From: Polytrichum commune
Lineage: Eukaryota; Streptophyta; Polytrichopsida; Polytrichales; Polytrichaceae
Reading direction: 5' to 3'
DNA length: 64,000 nt
Assembly: GCA_950295325.1 (NCBI GenBank)
Contig: OX485809.1
Location: forward strand, 21,264,001-21,328,000
Shown here: piece after piece, positions 22,974 through 34,290 of the stretch
How positions within the stretch are numbered: position 1 is the stretch's first letter
How the letters are laid out: every line of letters begins with the position of its first letter
Notes under the pieces: generated by a model
The model's database searches: none
Told to the model about the DNA's origin: nothing
The model's input: only the letters and a program-made list of their open reading frames with translations
Program-made: the position numbers and the translations under genes

Positions 22974-23326
22974 GAAATTCTACACTCTATTGGAATACAA
23001 AGTCTTAATTTTGTATCTTTCTTGCTCAACATGGGTCCAAGTAAATGACATAAATAAATAAAAGTAGGCTTACTCACCCGTACACGATCTTTGAACATTT
23101 TTGCATTATATGATCCAAGAAGAAATTGTGACACATATCCACTTGGCCGGTCAAATTTCCACACCACCCTCTCCTTGCTCCCAAACAAAAAATATGCCAT
23201 CATCATAATTGAAGCATTATGGTGATACATGATGGTTTTTTGTATCGCCATAATTGAAACGATAAAATACTTCAAAACCATAAAGATCATAAGAGAGCAC
23301 AAAATCTCTCTTCTTCGATTATCCAT
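22964..23326 (-). pseudogene. PIF/Harbinger transposase, N-terminal fragment
   Basis: A 120-residue frame starts MDNRRREILCSLM and contains VWKFDRPSGYVSQFLLGSYN, FKDRVRVSKPTFIYLCHLLG and SKKDTKLRLCIPIE. The RVSKPTF...L..LGP..SKKDT...IP.E pattern is characteristic of the region before the catalytic domain of Harbinger (DDE_4-type) transposases. It then breaks off; the DDE residues are absent because of the internal deletion. Up to the break the frame is intact, so the deletion is relatively young or the frame has been lightly affected. Confidence 0.85.
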
Positions 23327-24304
23327 GATTGAAGATCAAAGATAAGAAGAGAGAAATTGATGAGGATGATTAAGAGGAGAGTATGTCTTAAATAATACCA
23401 AAGAGTAGTGCTTTGTCCAATGTGTATGGGTTTTCCCCTCTTCATTCTTAAACACCCAAGGAGACATTTATTTCCTACATGGGCCAAACTTGACAATTGG
23501 CAATTTGGCAATTTTCATTATCTTTTGAATAAAAATGAACATTATATTACACAATTCTTATAAACACAATTCTTGTTGAAATCTTTTGATACAATGTGAA
23601 TGTAGAGAATTATGGTTTTTTATCACAAAAAATCTTCACCATTAGGTGAACTTCTCTTCACCGGTGGACTTCTCCGGTGGACTTCTCCGCTAAACTTCTC
23701 CTCTAGGTGTTTAGACTTCAACCGGTCAAGACTGCTTAAGAAATATTTTATTGCCTTTAATTCTTCTCCGGCACATCCACCATTTGCCTCATATAACCAT
23801 GTCTTGGCCAAGCATTCTTGACCGACTGGAGGCCTTCTCCACCGTAGTGTAAACCGACCCTAAGATGATATCCGGCGATTATGTACTCAAAACATATCAT
23901 CCACCATGGGTTGAATTGTTAACAAAATTGGTACGACCTATGTGACCACTCAAAGAGAAAGACAATATTCACTTTGACATCATACAAACTTTTGCACCTC
24001 AATTCCAATATTGAAACTTGAAAGAATTATGCAGTTGTTTTACAAGTGCATGCCAAATGCGACAATTCTCGATTTTTGTTCCAGTGATAAAGGTTGTTTG
24101 TGGAACTATAAATGCCTAGAATAGAACCACTTACATTCCTTCCAACACCTTGACTAAATTGTCATAACATTACATAGAGTGGGGCCCCAATTCTTTGTCT
24201 ACAAATAGAGGGAAAGAACAGGCCCCTTCTGCACAGGATGTAGGGCAGACGATATGCTACCCCCTACGAGCTTTTCGGGGGGGAATATTCTGTCAGGGGG
24301 CAGC

Positions 24305-24615
24305 CCCCGACATTTTTCCTGCACCCGCCCGAAAACTGCTGCCCGCCCGCCCGATTTCGAAAAAACTAGTGTACTTGCATTTTTGAAGGCTACTTGTTCA
24401 CAAATCCCATATTGAGTGCACTTCATTTTCAAGGTCTCAAATCCAATATATAAGTTCACTTCCATTGAGTAAATAAGCAATTGACTAGATTTCATTTTCA
24501 AAGTGAAACCGTCAATAAAGCATGTAATTAACTTGGAAGTCAAAAATATTACAAAATCCTCATTACCGCTGAGGTTATAATTTTTGTCGCTTACAATTGA
24601 AGGGGACTTTGTCAT
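24305..24615 (-). other. Open frame in left arm of foldback element
   Basis: This frame starts MTKSPSIVSDKNYNLSGNED and runs through the arm toward the left end. The same frame occurs on the + strand in the right arm (25041-25400). I recognise no domain. Because the frame is mirrored by the arm duplication, its openness in both arms counts as one observation. It may be a fragment of a captured gene or of the element's ancestor. Confidence 0.3.
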
Positions 24616-25040
24616 TCTAAAATGAAACTAAATTTTATTTTTTTATTTTTTAATAATTTATAATATATTTAATACCTTCTACTATCACAAAGTTTTCATA
24701 TGCATTTAAACTAGTTAAGTAAGATTGAATGCAACTAAGTCTAATAATTTTTTATTAATCCTAATTATAGAAACACAAAAGGACACTGTATAGGGTGTAG
24801 TACACGGCTTTGGACATCGAGGAACACATAAGCACTGTGAAGAACATGGATGTTATTCATCGTCCTTCATCGTTTTTCATGTGTCCTTCATCGTCGCGAA
24901 TATGTTAGACTTAGTTGCATTCAATCTTACTTAACTAGTTTAAATGCATATGAAAACTTTGTGATAGTAGAAGGTATTAACTATATTATAAATTATTAAA
25001 AAATAAAAAAATAAATCATAAATTTTAGTTTCATTTTAGA

Positions 25041-25400
25041 ATGACAAAGTCCCCTTCAATTGTAAGCGACAAAAATTATAACCTCAGCGGTAATGAGGAT
25101 TTTGTAATATTTTTGACTTCCAAGTTAATTACATGCTTTATTGACGGTTTCACTTTGAAAATGAAATCTAGTCAATTGCTTATTTACTCAATGGAAGTGA
25201 ACTTATATATTGGATTTGAGACCTTGAAAATGAAGTGCACTCAATATGGGATTTGTGGACAAGTAGCCTTCAAAAATGCAAGTACACTAGTTTTTTCGAA
25301 ATCGGGCGGGCGGGCAGCAGTTTTCGGGCGGGTGCAAGAAAAATGTCGGGGGCTGCCCCCTGACAGAATATTCCCCCCCCGAAAAGCTCGTAGGGGGTAG
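25041..25400 (+). other. Open frame in right arm of foldback element
   Basis: The mirror copy of the left-arm frame, ending in a GC-rich terminal segment. It has no recognised motif. See the left-arm entry for interpretation. Confidence 0.3.
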
Positions 25401-25422
25401 CATATCGTCTGCCCAGGATGTA

Positions 25423-28400
25423 GTGCTGGGGCAGTGGGGGTGCTCCGGTCACCATGTAGGGAATGCCGAAATTAAGCCTAGGCTGCAAAGGGTATGAACT
25501 AATGGGCTCCATGCTGGCTATTACTTTTTTGGGGGGCACAAATTGAAAATTCAATTGCAAGAGAGTAATCAAAATAAGGTAGAGGGTGCTTAAACCAACA
25601 CTTTATGTTATTTGCACATACATATGGCTACATGGTTGATATTATATATATGTATATAGCCTTTGTTCTAAACATAGGTATAAAGAAAGAAGAAATAATA
25701 TTAGTCTCAATTAGATATTTGTTGATTATTCAAAGTCAAAACTGCTAGCTTCTTTAAACCAATATATAGGCCCCATGTATGATGACCTTGGATATGATGA
25801 GGACCCCCACCAACACAACATAGTTGGGTACTAGACCCGAGCTAGATCAAAGACCAACTAGTAATGGTGTGCAAAGCCACATGGCCACCTCCATGATCCC
25901 ACCTAGTTCGTTTGCAAAATCAGCACCTTGCATCTTGGGCACCAACCCCCTTTTGTGCTTTGTGGGCCTATCTCCATGACTTTGTGAATAAAATGGCTAT
26001 ACCCCCCCTCCCCCGCAGTGTATAGAATGGTTAGAATAGGCATTGACAAGCCACCCTAAACCCATCTCTAACCAACCCGAGATAGAGTGGAGCATGTTAC
26101 CTACCCTACATGAAGGTAGTGGAGGTCGCTATGAGGTGGCACCACTAATGGCACCTAAAATCGTCACTCCGTGGGCTCATACACTCCTACACCATGGGGA
26201 ACGCTTCAAGGTAGTAGAATGTTGGTGATTGGGAGGTGTTTATAGGTGTTGGTTTTGGGTGGGGTGTTGATTTTAGCACCCTCTACCTTACAACCAAACG
26301 CGGGCGAACCAGCGCAGCCCGAGTGGATATCAACAAAGAATGCCCGTACATGGCCTAATCTTCCACGTGACAACTAAGTTGCTCCGGGACATAATAAGGC
26401 CTTTGATCCCTCAAGTCGAATCGAATCCATTAAGAACATCCTGGTAGGCCACATCCGGGACCTTTTCTCAAGTCCTTGAGAGTCCGTTTCCACTCAATCC
26501 TACCATAATCTTGCACAACATTCCAAATGACTTGACGTGTTTTCTCAATGATCCATTATGCATCCATGGTTTGCATGTGTGAAGCATGGCAACCCTCAGC
26601 ATACAGGTACATTGGAAAAAAAATAAAAATTGGAGGTCGATAATGAGTTCATTGGTTGCTATTGAGATCTCGGGGGCATCGATGCAACACCGTCATCGAT
26701 AAATTGGTAGTTGCAAGCATGCCAAATCCCTCTTGGCTGCCGCAAATATTGTTGTGAAGTAACCTTACCATTATCAGAGGTGGGTTTATGGAATTATGGG
26801 TGCATCGACCCATTTTGTCAAATGTTTTGTCGGCCTTCTTCACTTTGAAATCATTCGAGGGTAGATAGAAATTTAGCGTTGATATATAGCCCTGAGTGTA
26901 GAGCGAAATCACTCTGGGTAGATAGAAATCAACAAGTTGATTGATAATGCCCTCCTTCTCCCTTGAAGTTTGCAGGCCTTGATCGAATGCTTGAATGTGT
27001 TGGCTCGATCGAAGGAAGGATTGAGGTCTTGAGTGTGGTAGCAAACATGTGGCATGGAGCCGATTTGGGGTTACTTTGATTCGGAGCACCATGATCATAC
27101 TAGTCACCGACCAAAATTGTCTTGGGAATGTTAGGCCCATACTCTCTTCCGAGCTCCTTACTCCAAACCCCTTCCTTCAAACAAACTTTGAACTCTTGGC
27201 GATGGTTTTTGAATTCAAACTCTAATGCGCCTCTTCAAGTTTCATGCAGTGATTTTCCACTTCATATCGTGAATCACGAAACTAGCCCAACTCTCATTGC
27301 AAAACTCCCAAGGGTGAGCATTAGACCTTCCTTTCTTTAATTGCATTCGTTTGGGTTAACTCAAGTTTATGGCAATTTTATTTATTTATTTGAGTCGATG
27401 TTTCTTGGTTTTACTTCTTTTATGTGGTCTTACTAACAATTATGATGCAAATTTCATATTGGATGAAACAAAAATTAGTTCACAATGCACAGAGCACGAG
27501 GAGTACACACCTTCCAAATCTGACGAATCTACTTCATTAATTTTGACCAAGTGTGAAACTGCCTACTAGCCCAATATTGTCCCCTCTGTACCCACATGAT
27601 TCATACAACAATGTCGGCGAGGGATCCTCACAAGCATCTTGCATGCTGGTGATTATGGACCCCACTTTTGGTGGAGACATGGCTCGAAACTTTAATCCCA
27701 TCCTTAATGAGCCCCATGTGACGCCCCTGACAATTTTGCATCAAGTGCAAAATCCATCCATAATAGAGACACCCCACCTTATTTAGCACTTGCCCCCCAA
27801 AATTAGTTGTTTGCAGAGGGTAAATCATGTTAGGGAATGCACTTCGGATAGCCATTGCTTGACCATAATGAACCATGCAATCCAACATGGTTTGTATCCC
27901 TGTAATGATGAGGACCACTTGGTAGAGGTAAATTCCGACGACATCCAAGATGGCCTTTTGAAATCTGTTGAATTTCCCAAGGGTTTTTGCATAATGAAAA
28001 AGTGTTGACGGGTAGAAGAAGAGATATGAAAAAAAATTGCATGTAAGGAAAACTAGCACGATGGCTTTGATATGCCGAGTGATGATGTTGGATTTTGGAT
28101 TACTCTTGACAACACGTGATGTTGTTGATAGATTATTAGAATAACTTTTTATATAACACTATATATATTACAAAAATAGCTTTGTGTTTTCATGTTCTAC
28201 CCGAGGTGAAGAGTTGTGTGTATGTAATCTTGAAAAGTGTATTTTCATTTGAAAACAAACTTGTTACTTTTTCGCATACTTACATGCTCAATGTCTAATC
28301 TACAAGGAGCTTAGACCTCAGTGAAAAATGCAAAACTTTTAAATTACTAATACACAACACATTTTGTCTCTCCGATATCCCATTCATCTTTAGATTCCAT

Positions 28401-28700
28401 ACTTGGATCCTTCCCTATGCATGGTCCATTCAACTATATGGGTCCGATATACTTTATAACAAGGCCAAAGTTTGTATTTCTCAAATGCATGTCTGGGTGA
28501 CATGTACCATCCACACTGTCTATTTTTATAGCCACACCTAAACAATATTATAATCCAATTTAGATACTTGCTCAATAATACATGTAGTTTGACTTCACTT
28601 ACAAAGTCACGTAACCTATGCATTCACACGGTTGATTTCTTCAATTTGGGGTTTATTGAAAAAAAATTGGGTGTTGGATGGACTCGCCAATCTCCATAGT
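25423..28700. other. Intergenic, no recognised gene
   Basis: Frames at 26649-27140 (minus, 163 codons, with INQLVDFYLPRVISLYTQGY) and 27628-28059 (minus, 143 codons) have no family I can name and no splice-supported extension. They may be remnants of unknown transposons. The sequence just right of the foldback element (25423-25572, minus frame with IPYMVTGAPPLPQHYIL) is also unrecognised. Confidence 0.4.
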
Positions 28701-28713
28701 GACGTTCATTCAA

Positions 28714-28740
28714 GGGGTGGGGGAGGGAGGGGGGGGGGGG
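28714..28740 (+). repeat. G-rich tract with quadruplex pattern
   Basis: GGGG-T-GGGGG-A-GGG-A followed by 12 G. Four or more G runs with one-base loops fit the canonical G-quadruplex rule. Confidence 0.8.
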
Positions 28741-29020
28741 TCATGTTCATCTACAATGCATCCTCTTTGGTGTGATTGTGCCAGATGCTTTGCCCATCAA
28801 ATACAAGATCCTCATAAGGGGAGCTCCGTTGGCCCACATTGGATGGGTTGTTCAAGGTATCATTCGTTCAACACTCACGTGTCCATACATTCAGTTGTTT
28901 TGACATATATGTTATTTAACATCGTCACCAATACTCAGGTGTTAGTTTCTCCCACTCTCCAAAAATTTACAAAACTTGCCCTTACCCCCTTTTGATCATT
29001 TCAAGGTTTAGAATTCGGTG

Positions 29021-29365
29021 AAGCATGTGTGTGTGTGTGTTGGGGGGGGGGGGGGGAGCCCCAAGACATCTCCCCCCCCCTATTACACGTGGCATTGGGA
29101 ACGTGACATGGTACTATATTTTTCAGGTCTCCTCCCATGTACCCACGCGGGATGGTCTTATGGTGTAGGTGGAGGTTGGCGCCTTCTTTCATGCCCCCTC
29201 TTGAGTACACAAGTTTAGATTGTTAGTGGTTATAGAGTGTATGGTTGATGCCAACGGAGGGGTCCCATTTGTGGTTGGATGTGCATTTCTAACCAAGGAT
29301 TTCACTTCCTTGGGGCACAATGTGCCAACTGTAGTACATGACAAGGTAGGGGAGGGGGGGGGGGG
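29021..29365. repeat. Cluster of (GT)n, G15, C9 and G12 tracts
   Basis: A GT dinucleotide run ending at 29040 leads into G15 (29042-29056), then C9 (29072-29080) and later G12 (29354-29365). The G and C runs could pair with each other. No gene is associated. Confidence 0.8.
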
Positions 29366-29502
29366 TGTAAATATTTGAGACAAGATGTTTTTTACACCAA
29401 TCACTCTACCATTCTACCATTTGATTCGATTTGTGGTGAACTTCTCTCCACCCCTATGTTTAGATTTTTAAAAATGATGGTTCTCACTTTTCGGGCTACA
29501 CC

Positions 29503-30018
29503 ATTTATGGTATTTAGTGTCACGTACACTATTTGCGAACAACCTAAACTAAATGCCTAGAAGTCTCAAAGTGTCATGTTTGGTCATTGTGAACATCGTA
29601 CTATTTGTCAACATAAGTATAAATTTTAAGTGAAAATATTTTTGCAGTATGACATTTACCATAGGATGTTGGGATGCTTGAGATGATAGTTTTCCGATTT
29701 CATATGCAAGGGGAAGATATTATTGAGGGTACTAATGGCAAGTGTGACGTGTATGCATAATAATATGCAAGAGCATACTAATGTCAATTGTTATCTATGT
29801 GCACTTTTAGTCAACTTGCAGGCCATTGTGTAGCATAGGTATACACCTCATAACACTATTGAAGTCGTTCTCATTTGAAGACATTAGTAAGTGCACTTGA
29901 ACGCCAGGTGTCATGAGATGAACTAATGGTGAAGTTATTGTTCATTAGTGTAACCTAGCATACACCTCAAAAAAGGTAAGTGACACTATTACGCATGTGA
30001 TACTAAATACCATAAATA
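29503..30018. mobile_element. Putative MITE with TTTAGTGTCAC-type inverted ends
   Basis: The left end reads TTTATGGTATTTAGTGTCAC. The right end GTGATACTAAATACCATAAA is its inverted match with one mismatch. A TA duplication is possible but not diagnostic. Related but shorter ends occur at 57191-57398 and a similar word at 34196-34226. No coding content is seen. Confidence 0.6.
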
Positions 30019-33000
30019 ATAGCCTTCTTGATTGTAACTTTTGTGCTTTCACTCACTCACCACCTTCTTATATAAATTGCTTCGAGTTTTGCAATTGTTG
30101 TTGATTATTTCTTAACTAGGGCCTCCTATAGACTTTGGTCCGGACGTGCCCCCATTCACCTTTCACAATAACATTATTGTGAATTCAGGTTTTATTTATT
30201 TATTATATAATTTTTTTAATAGTGAGGTGTCCGTGTGGAGAACTTTAGCTACGTGGGGGGTCAGCGGACATGGTTCTTCAATGATTGGCATATAGGGGTA
30301 TCATGTAACAACTTTGAATGTGACAATATGATGACAAAGAAAACAATGTATGTGATTGTGAATGTACATTACCTTGTTGTTATTGAATTGATCCATGGGT
30401 TAATCCTTGAGCCCACACATGGTTGAAGTGGGACTTACAACAACATAGTGGTAGTGGACCAATTCGTTTGAATTAAGGGGTTGAGAACCATTGTTACACA
30501 CCAAAATGGGTTGTTGGTTAGGGTGGCAAACAAGCGGGGTTGAAATGGGCATGGGAAAGAAAAGAAAAGAAAGGAAAGAAGAAGAAGAAGAAGAAGAACG
30601 TGTAGTTCCACACACCTTCACGATGGTGTGCAACATGTTCCAGTGGCGGGCAATAGACTCCAAGGTGTTAATTTCAAAATTTCTCACCATGGCGGTAACC
30701 AAGGTAGAGTCAGGCTTGGAAGTTGTGCACCGAGGACAAAATTGGTGCCCCAATGCCGTGGTGGCACCATGGGTGAGTAGGGAATATCTAGCTGCCAAAT
30801 TATGGGGCTAAAAGGCCCAAAACGCAATGTCCGATCAAACTCAAGCAACAAATCCTCATCCATCAAATATTTGAATTGATGAAAAATATGTCCACCAGAG
30901 GGGAACGTTTGAGGGTTCACAACGTGAGCCAAGACTGTGGATGTTGAGTCCTTTCCAACTCCATGAGGCTTTGGCTATCTACCACCCCCCCCCCCCAAGA
31001 AAAAAAGAAAAAAGAAACACTCAAATTACATGATTGCACAAGTTGTAGCCCAGTAGGATATTTCTTACCTCGTGAGTAAGTGGTGCCGACTAAAAATGAC
31101 CAAGAAAACCCTTTTCGAGTTCACCAAAACAAATTATGCGGTCTACAAGGAATTTGGAAAGTAAAGAACATGTACCCTCGGGTTCCAATGACATTGATTG
31201 TCGATTGCTAACTTGAAATGAACCTCATCTTGCATTTTGAGGTCTGATCACTGCTCATACAGGGCAACCATATATTTGGCCTAGTTGGCCACATATAACA
31301 CATGGACCCCGAAGATCACTTCGTCCGCATGCTCCTAGTACAAGACGCCGGCCTCCGCATTGGTATAGAACAACTAGAAATGCCCAACCAATATTATTAT
31401 TAGTATAATTCTACACACATAGCAAAAGAAGATAACCCCTTGGTTGCACTACTCAACTAGTTAGTAGTTGACCAGTTGATTACTTGATTACTTACTGAGT
31501 AGAAGGGGGGGGGGGGGTACTCACCTCACATGCCACTTACAACATGTAGAATTGAAAAGTGGAACCCTAATTGCTACCAATTTAAAATAGGAATAAAAAC
31601 AAACTTTACTTGCATGGATGCGTAGACATTGGCACTCATAACGTCCGTGAACAACCCAAACGTGTCAATTAATTTTATGATTTGGACGGCCATGTGTGCT
31701 ATGCCAATGTATATAATGAGCAGTGAAAACAAATGATTGTGTAAAATTCTCTCATATCCGTGAAAGTAATTTTTGCTCAACCTCGCTCTCCAAGTCCTCC
31801 CATATACTCCAAAAACAAATGGCATGGTCCAAACCTAAGCAACGACTAGAAGCTTTGGGAGGCACCTTGATACTGTATGGCTTCTATGTAATATTTTGTG
31901 GTTTCTTGGTGTAGTGGTGTGCCAATGACGGCTAAAGCTGAGTAGCAAACCCCTAGCCACCTCACCCTTTGTCCATATCTCACCCACTAAAAAATGTCTC
32001 GAGACGTCTTTATTTGACGTGTAGAGTTTTAAAAATTCAGACACCCCCTCCAAAAGGCCCATTAATTTATCATCGTCTTGGATGGGAATGGAAGGCATAT
32101 ATAGCTGGGAAGGAAGGTCATCCAAAGATTCTTGGTGTAAAGGGTAAGGTTGTGAGGATGGAGGTGAGATTCTTGAAAGACTTTGGGAGACAAAGTGTTT
32201 GACCCCATATGTGGTGCATGCTTGAACCTTGAGAAGGGGCATACGTTATGCACATCCCAAAGAGGAATTGTATGAAAGGCATCAAGAAGTTGACGAAATA
32301 CTAGCTGACATGCACATGTGGAAGTGGACCCATAAAGGGGGCTGGAAAAAAGAAGGGATAGAAAAAGATGTAGAGGCAAGAGGGGTAAGAAAAGTTGCGT
32401 GGGAGAGAGAGGTTAGTAGAGAGAGGAGTAGAAAGAGAGCGGGCTACATAAAGGGAGATGGATCTAGGAGACTCAAAGTAAATGTAAGATGTTTAGGACA
32501 TCGGGTCCTAGTAATAAAATCAAGGGTCTCAATCCATGGGGTAGGTGATGGCTTGGGCACATGAGATGGTGGATCAACATGGTTAGACATGCTAACTTTG
32601 AAGCCACACAAAGAACAAACACATTGGGACTAATCCAATTATATTTATACACATGAAGATTGGTGGTGGAGAAAGGGGATACATATACCATGTAGAAAAG
32701 AATGCTCAAATGAAATAAATCATAAGTCTTTGTGTATGTTCATAAGATTATGGATAAAACTAATGTAATTGTGAAATCTATGGTTGTAGTTGGATAACAA
32801 AGGACGAAACCTTAGAAAAAGGTAGCCTCCAACATATACATTTTTTTAATGAAATAAAATAAGTACACATACACATAATATAACATATAGCTAACATAAT
32901 CCATCTCTAAATTTTAGTTGGTAAAGAGGGTTTGGTTTAATACCAATCTTACAAACTCTCATAATGTATGACATAATAAAATACATTGTAATTACATCCT

Positions 33001-34118
33001 TTCCTAAATTATGTAATTCACAACTAAACTACACAAAACAATTGTATGCACCCAACAAACTCATGTATGAATTTGTAGCCTAATTTTGATTGGGGTGTGT
33101 GGATATTTCCACATATGGGGAAAGTGCAAACCAAACATGAAGAGGGTGGGTAAATTAAGGAGTTGGGCGTCGGGATGAAAGCTATGGCATGGAGAAAGAC
33201 ACAAAAAGGAACACATGTGGAAGCAATAGGTCAATATAGAGTATTTTGATGTTGACATACTTGCACCGTAACAATATCAAGACAATGGACTTACATTTAT
33301 AGACGACATGTAGTTATTGATATGGTGAATATTTAAGAAAATGTGAAAAATCACATGACATATATGTGCTTTGCAATTAAAAAATAAAAATTGTGGTTTT
33401 CAATAGAAGAAGGAGAAAAAAATGAGTTCAACAAATTAGCAAAAAGTCAAGGATGGAAACTCACTTGCATGTTTGTGGAGAAGGAGAGAAGAAGTAACGT
33501 GTGTTGGGTGAAACATTCAGATCTTAAATTATTGTAATTTTATGTTGGGGGCATATGAATGGCACATGTTGGTCACCTTTTGGACGATTGTATTGCATGA
33601 CAATAAATTTGTTTTTGAAGTAATTGAATCAGGCTTGCCAATACTGCATTAATTAATTCCCCATTAAGATTTTAATGGGTCACATTAGCCATGAATTCCC
33701 AAACATAAAACATATTTTTTGCATTTGTGCACTAAATATAGCTAATTATCATCGTGGAATTGTGTTAATTATGCAGTACAGTGAGAGCCTGTGGTTGACT
33801 CTAAGTGACAAGTTTAAGCATTTGGCTATGCATGTAGCCACAATTGACATATGCCAAAACAACTTGCATGAGCGTCATCATTTTATTGACCCGTTGTATT
33901 TGGAAAACATGGAGGTTTGGGTTTTGAAACAATAAACAACAACTTTTATTGGTAACATTGTCAAGATGGGGGATATCAACGCTATAATAGCCGACAAGTC
34001 ACCAATGTGTGGTAGTGGCATGTCATATATTAATCAAGTGTGTTCTATCATACTAATGCAACTTGGGGTTTTCATGTTATCATAACATAAATGTGTTCCT
34101 AATAGAATGATGCAGGGT
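30019..34118. other. Intergenic, no recognised gene
   Basis: It contains a GAA triplet run near 30576-30597, C12 at 30985-30996 and G13 at 31505-31517. Overlapping minus-strand frames at 30400-30932 and 31574-32379 show no known motifs. One minus frame (31835-32242) is long but low-complexity. I cannot support a gene. Confidence 0.4.
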
Positions 34119-34290
34119 GCAAGCATGGTAAAGTGGACCAAACAAATGTTTTGGTATCTTAAAATCATAGTTTTTTTGGTCAAACACTTGAAAATAATAC
34201 ACTAAATATGATATTTAGTGTCACCAACACTAAAATGTAGCCTAACATTCTTTGTCATTAGTTGTAATTTTTTGGGGGAGATTGTAGATT
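34119..34290 (+). other. Possible 3' end of an LTR retroelement (PPT-like site)
   Basis: GGTAAAGTGGACCAAA at 34131 recurs at 58442, and in both places a GGGGGAGAT purine tract follows 110-150 bp later (34276 and 58560). Purine tracts of this kind precede 3' LTRs in plant retroelements. No protein motif supports a family, so this is only a hint. Confidence 0.25.

Larger units (their letters stand above)
22481..23861. mobile_element. PIF/Harbinger DNA transposon, internally deleted (1381 bp)
   Basis: The left end GGGCTGGTTTACACTACGGT matches the inverted right end ACCGTAGTGTAAACCGACCC with one mismatch. It is flanked by TAA on both sides (22478-22480 and 23862-23864), the 3-bp TSD of PIF/Harbinger elements. 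Subterminal sequence repeats a GGTGGACTTCTCC motif, a plausible transposase binding region. Inside are the 5' end of a transposase gene on the minus strand and the 5' end of a second reading frame on the plus strand. They face each other and meet at about 22964-22985. The usual two-gene layout with a large central deletion explains this, so the element is non-autonomous. Confidence 0.88.
24243..25414. mobile_element. Foldback/long-TIR element with intact 8-bp TSD (1172 bp)
   Basis: The left arm (24243-24744) is the inverted copy of the right arm (24905-25414); a 160-bp spacer separates them. Ends read GGGCAGACGATATGCTACCC and its complement. AGGATGTA flanks both sides (24235-24242 and 25415-25422). 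If the end bases are shared, the duplication can be read as 10 bp (CAGGATGTAG), so hAT-like and Mutator-like origins both remain open. The two arms are almost identical: both carry the same open frame of about 120 codons, differing for example in ICEQVAF versus ICGQVAF. Strong arm identity and the clean TSD indicate recent insertion. A transcript would fold into a duplex of about 500 bp, a likely siRNA source. Confidence 0.92.

Noticed and set aside
24199-25400. Two nearly identical frames as paralogous genes in head-to-head order
   Set aside because: They are mirror images created by the arms of a foldback element with a TSD; no domain is recognised.
26649-27140. 163-codon minus-strand frame as a gene
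   Set aside because: No recognisable domain, no splice support, and long chance frames occur elsewhere in this window.
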